From NCBI GenBank assembly GCA_036787815.1, contig DAIQOP010000208.1, positions 1 through 6,970 of the forward strand: 6,970 nucleotides of DNA. The letters run 5' to 3'. Below, in pieces: positions 5,641-6,970 of the stretch. The notes under the pieces were generated by a model, which had not been told where the DNA came from, did no database searches, and saw nothing but the letters and a program-made list of their open reading frames with translations. The stretch is from DATBAK01 sp036787815 (GTDB lineage Bacteria; Actinomycetota; Acidimicrobiia; IMCC26256; PALSA-610). Position 1 is the first letter of the stretch. Each line of letters opens with the position of its first letter. A program made the position numbers and the translations under genes.

Positions 5641-6970
<1,330 letters not shown>

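Overview
The window is GC-rich DNA with tightly packed genes and G/C-ending codons. Several genes have an actinobacterial-type TANNNT -10 box only 5-7 bases before the start codon. The gene content fits a high-GC Actinomycetota, possibly an acidimicrobial lineage, but no rRNA or other marker fixes the taxon. There is no tRNA, rRNA, CRISPR array, insertion sequence or attachment site that I can support. No gene-free stretch exceeds 300 bases.

Layout. (1) Positions 1-414, minus strand: the N-terminal part of a patatin/RssA-type phospholipase, cut by the window edge. (2) Positions 415-512: a 98-base divergent promoter region. (3) Positions 513-1364, plus: an alpha/beta hydrolase. (4) Positions 1365-1466: a convergent intergenic region with a 9-bp inverted repeat. 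(5) Positions 1467-3290, minus: a Baeyer-Villiger-type flavin monooxygenase with its full fingerprint. (6) Positions 3291-3460: a second divergent intergenic region. (7) Positions 3461-3994, plus: a DUF4262 protein with cysteine pairs at both ends. (8) Positions 4040-4674, plus: a two-gene VapBC-type toxin-antitoxin operon behind a perfect TATAAT box. (9) Positions 4709-5581, plus: an SCO6745/SalK-family protein 34 bases after the toxin. (10) Positions 5641-6970, plus: an ABC-F ATPase of Uup type, cut by the right edge just after its second Walker B.

Functionally, the monooxygenase (ketone to ester or lactone) and the hydrolase facing it (possible ester or lactone cleavage) could form a catabolic pair, although they are transcribed convergently. 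The VapBC pair is self-contained. The remaining genes look like independent chromosomal housekeeping or accessory genes. I did not find a convincing new multi-gene system. The most informative pattern is the repeated leaderless-transcript promoter architecture, contrasted with two genes that carry Shine-Dalgarno sequences.
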